Source of the DNA: Chloroflexota bacterium
Lineage (GTDB): Bacteria > Chloroflexota > Dehalococcoidia > UBA2979
Length of the DNA: 14,610 bases
Direction: 5' to 3'
Assembly: GCA_009843585.1 (NCBI GenBank)
Contig: VYDC01000110.1
Span: forward strand, 5,375-19,984
Made by a program: the position numbers and the translations under genes. The notes below the pieces were generated by a model, which was not told the origin of the DNA, searched no databases, and saw only the letters and a list, made by a program, of their open reading frames with translations. Shown in pieces: positions 13,610 to 14,610 of this stretch (the first letter of the stretch is position 1; every line of letters starts with the position of its first letter).

Positions 13610-14608
13610 TTGTCAGGCGAGCCGCACTCCGCGAACCCAGACTCCCCCCATCTCCTGGAGGTGAAGGACCTCCACGTCGAGTTCAAGACGAAGACCGGCC
13701 CCTCGCGCGCGGTCGACGGCGTGAGCTTCTACGTCGACGAGGGAGAGTCTCTCGGCATCGTCGGGGAGTCCGGCTGCGGGAAGTCGGTCACGGCGATGGG
13801 CATCCTGCGCCTGATCGCGTCGACGGGCCGGATCTCATCCGGTTCGGTCATGCTCGACGGCGAGGAGCTGACCGAGCTCAGCAATTCCCAGATGCGCGCG
13901 ATCCGCGGCAAGAAGATCTCGATGATCATGCAGGATCCGATGACGGCGCTGAATCCGACCTTCACGATCGGGTACCAGGGCGGTGAGGCGATGCGAATCC
14001 ACGAGGGGGTGCGCGGGAAGTCGCTACTCGCGCGCGTGCTTCAACTGCTCCGGCTCGTGAACATCCCCGCCGCAGAGCGCCGCGTCCGCGACTATCCCGA
14101 CCAGTTCAGCGGCGGCATGCGCCAGCGCATCGCCGGCGCTATCGGCATTTCCACCACGCCCAAGGTGCTCATCTGCGATGAGCCGACCACCGCCCTCGAT
14201 GTGACGATTCAGGCCCAGTACCTCGAGCTCCTCAAGGAGGTTCAGGAGCAGACGGGGGTCGCCCTCATCTTCATCACGCACGACATGGGCATCGTCGCCC
14301 GGATGTGCGAGCGGGTAGCCGTGATGTACGCGGGGCGGGTCGTTGAGTCCGGCACGACCAGGCAGGTGTTCCGCAACCCGGCCCACCCGTACACGATCGC
14401 GCTGCTGCGCTGCCTGCCGAGGCTTGAGGGCGTCGAGCGCCTGGAGAGCATCGACGGCCAGCCCCCCGACCCCCGCGAGATGCCGGTCGGCTGCCGCTTC
14501 GCCCCCAGGTGTCCCAAGGCGCAACCGGAGTGCCGCGAGGCCTACCCGGAGTTTGCCCCCGTCAGCTCCGGTCAACACGCGGCCTGCTTCTACCCGGGGG
14601 GGTGGTAG
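13610..14608 (+). CDS. ABC transporter ATP-binding protein, DppD/OppD type
   Basis: Cytoplasmic ATPase that powers the importer, 332 residues. Walker A is GESGCGKS (52-59), the Q-loop glutamine is Gln108 in MIMQDPMTALNP, the signature is FSGGM (166-170, in place of LSGGQ, common in this subfamily), Walker B is VLICDE (186-191), the D-loop is ALD and the switch His is 224 in ITHD. The C-terminal oligopeptide-transporter extension has PVGCRFAPRCPKAQPEC (292-308) and a later Cys326, the four-Cys pattern that binds an iron-sulfur cluster in some characterised DppD proteins. The start is TTG 13610: GGAGG at 13600-13604 sits 5 nt upstream and the N-terminus matches; an in-frame ATG at 13565 lies inside the permease gene. 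The stop is 2 bp from the right edge. A DppF-type partner ATPase is expected next. Confidence 0.94.
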   Translation: MSGEPHSANPDSPHLLEVKDLHVEFKTKTGPSRAVDGVSFYVDEGESLGIVGESGCGKSVTAMGILRLIASTGRISSGSVMLDGEELTELSNSQMRAIRGKKISMIMQDPMTALNPTFTIGYQGGEAMRIHEGVRGKSLLARVLQLLRLVNIPAAERRVRDYPDQFSGGMRQRIAGAIGISTTPKVLICDEPTTALDVTIQAQYLELLKEVQEQTGVALIFITHDMGIVARMCERVAVMYAGRVVESGTTRQVFRNPAHPYTIALLRCLPRLEGVERLESIDGQPPDPREMPVGCRFAPRCPKAQPECREAYPEFAPVSSGQHAACFYPGGW

Positions 14609-14610
14609 GT

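Noticed and set aside
1..14610. CRISPR array, insertion sequence, toxin-antitoxin, phage or defence genes
   Set aside because: Looked for regular direct repeats, terminal inverted repeats, transposase or integrase motifs and small paired genes; none were seen.

Overview
This is a high-GC bacterial window that carries central carboxylic-acid/acyl-CoA metabolism on the left and a peptide/opine/nickel (PepT)-type ABC importer operon on the right. There are twelve protein-coding genes: one thiolase cut by the left edge and eleven intact. The mix of family III CoA-transferases, a luciferase-like (LLM) oxidoreductase, a GYD-domain protein, acyl-CoA dehydrogenase and an SBP_bac_5 lipoprotein with an Ala/Pro/Thr linker fits an environmental Chloroflexota or Actinomycetota lineage. 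That placement is an inference, because no rRNA or other phylogenetic marker lies in the window. Start codons are often GTG or TTG, and the strong hairpins lack U-tracts, which also fits a high-GC genome.

Left part (1-7210). The 3' end of a thiolase gene (+) faces a three-gene minus-strand operon. That operon reads, in transcription order, family III CoA-transferase A (4705-3476), family III CoA-transferase B (3479-2202, overlapping by GTGA) and an ADP-forming acyl-CoA synthetase alpha-like protein (2191-656). A divergent region with a 20-bp perfect palindrome separates this operon from an enoyl-CoA hydratase/isomerase-family gene (4903-5751) and a small GYD-domain gene (5847-6173). An LLM-class flavin/F420 oxidoreductase (7210-6317, minus) closes the block. 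Together these look like activation of an organic acid to its CoA thioester by CoA transfer or ligation, followed by crotonase and thiolase chemistry. The substrate cannot be read from the sequence.

Middle (7211-7547). This gene-free divergent spacer contains a hairpin that looks like a tRNA T-arm followed by CCA. Base composition appears to fall from very GC-rich on the left to more moderate on the right around here.

Right part (7548-14608, all +). An acyl-CoA dehydrogenase is followed by a 354-bp spacer with a hairpin and a good promoter candidate. Next come a substrate-binding lipoprotein, a 20-bp-stem hairpin, an alpha/beta hydrolase, two DppB/DppC-type permeases and a DppD-type ATPase. 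The hydrolase sits inside the transporter operon, which suggests that the imported compound is cleaved in the cytoplasm. A second ATPase (DppF type) would be expected just beyond the right edge.

No CRISPR array, insertion sequence, phage gene, defence system or complete RNA gene was found. The most interesting points are the CoA-transferase pair in which one partner has Ser at the catalytic Asp position, the very stable hairpin after the binding-protein gene, and the hydrolase embedded in the importer operon.
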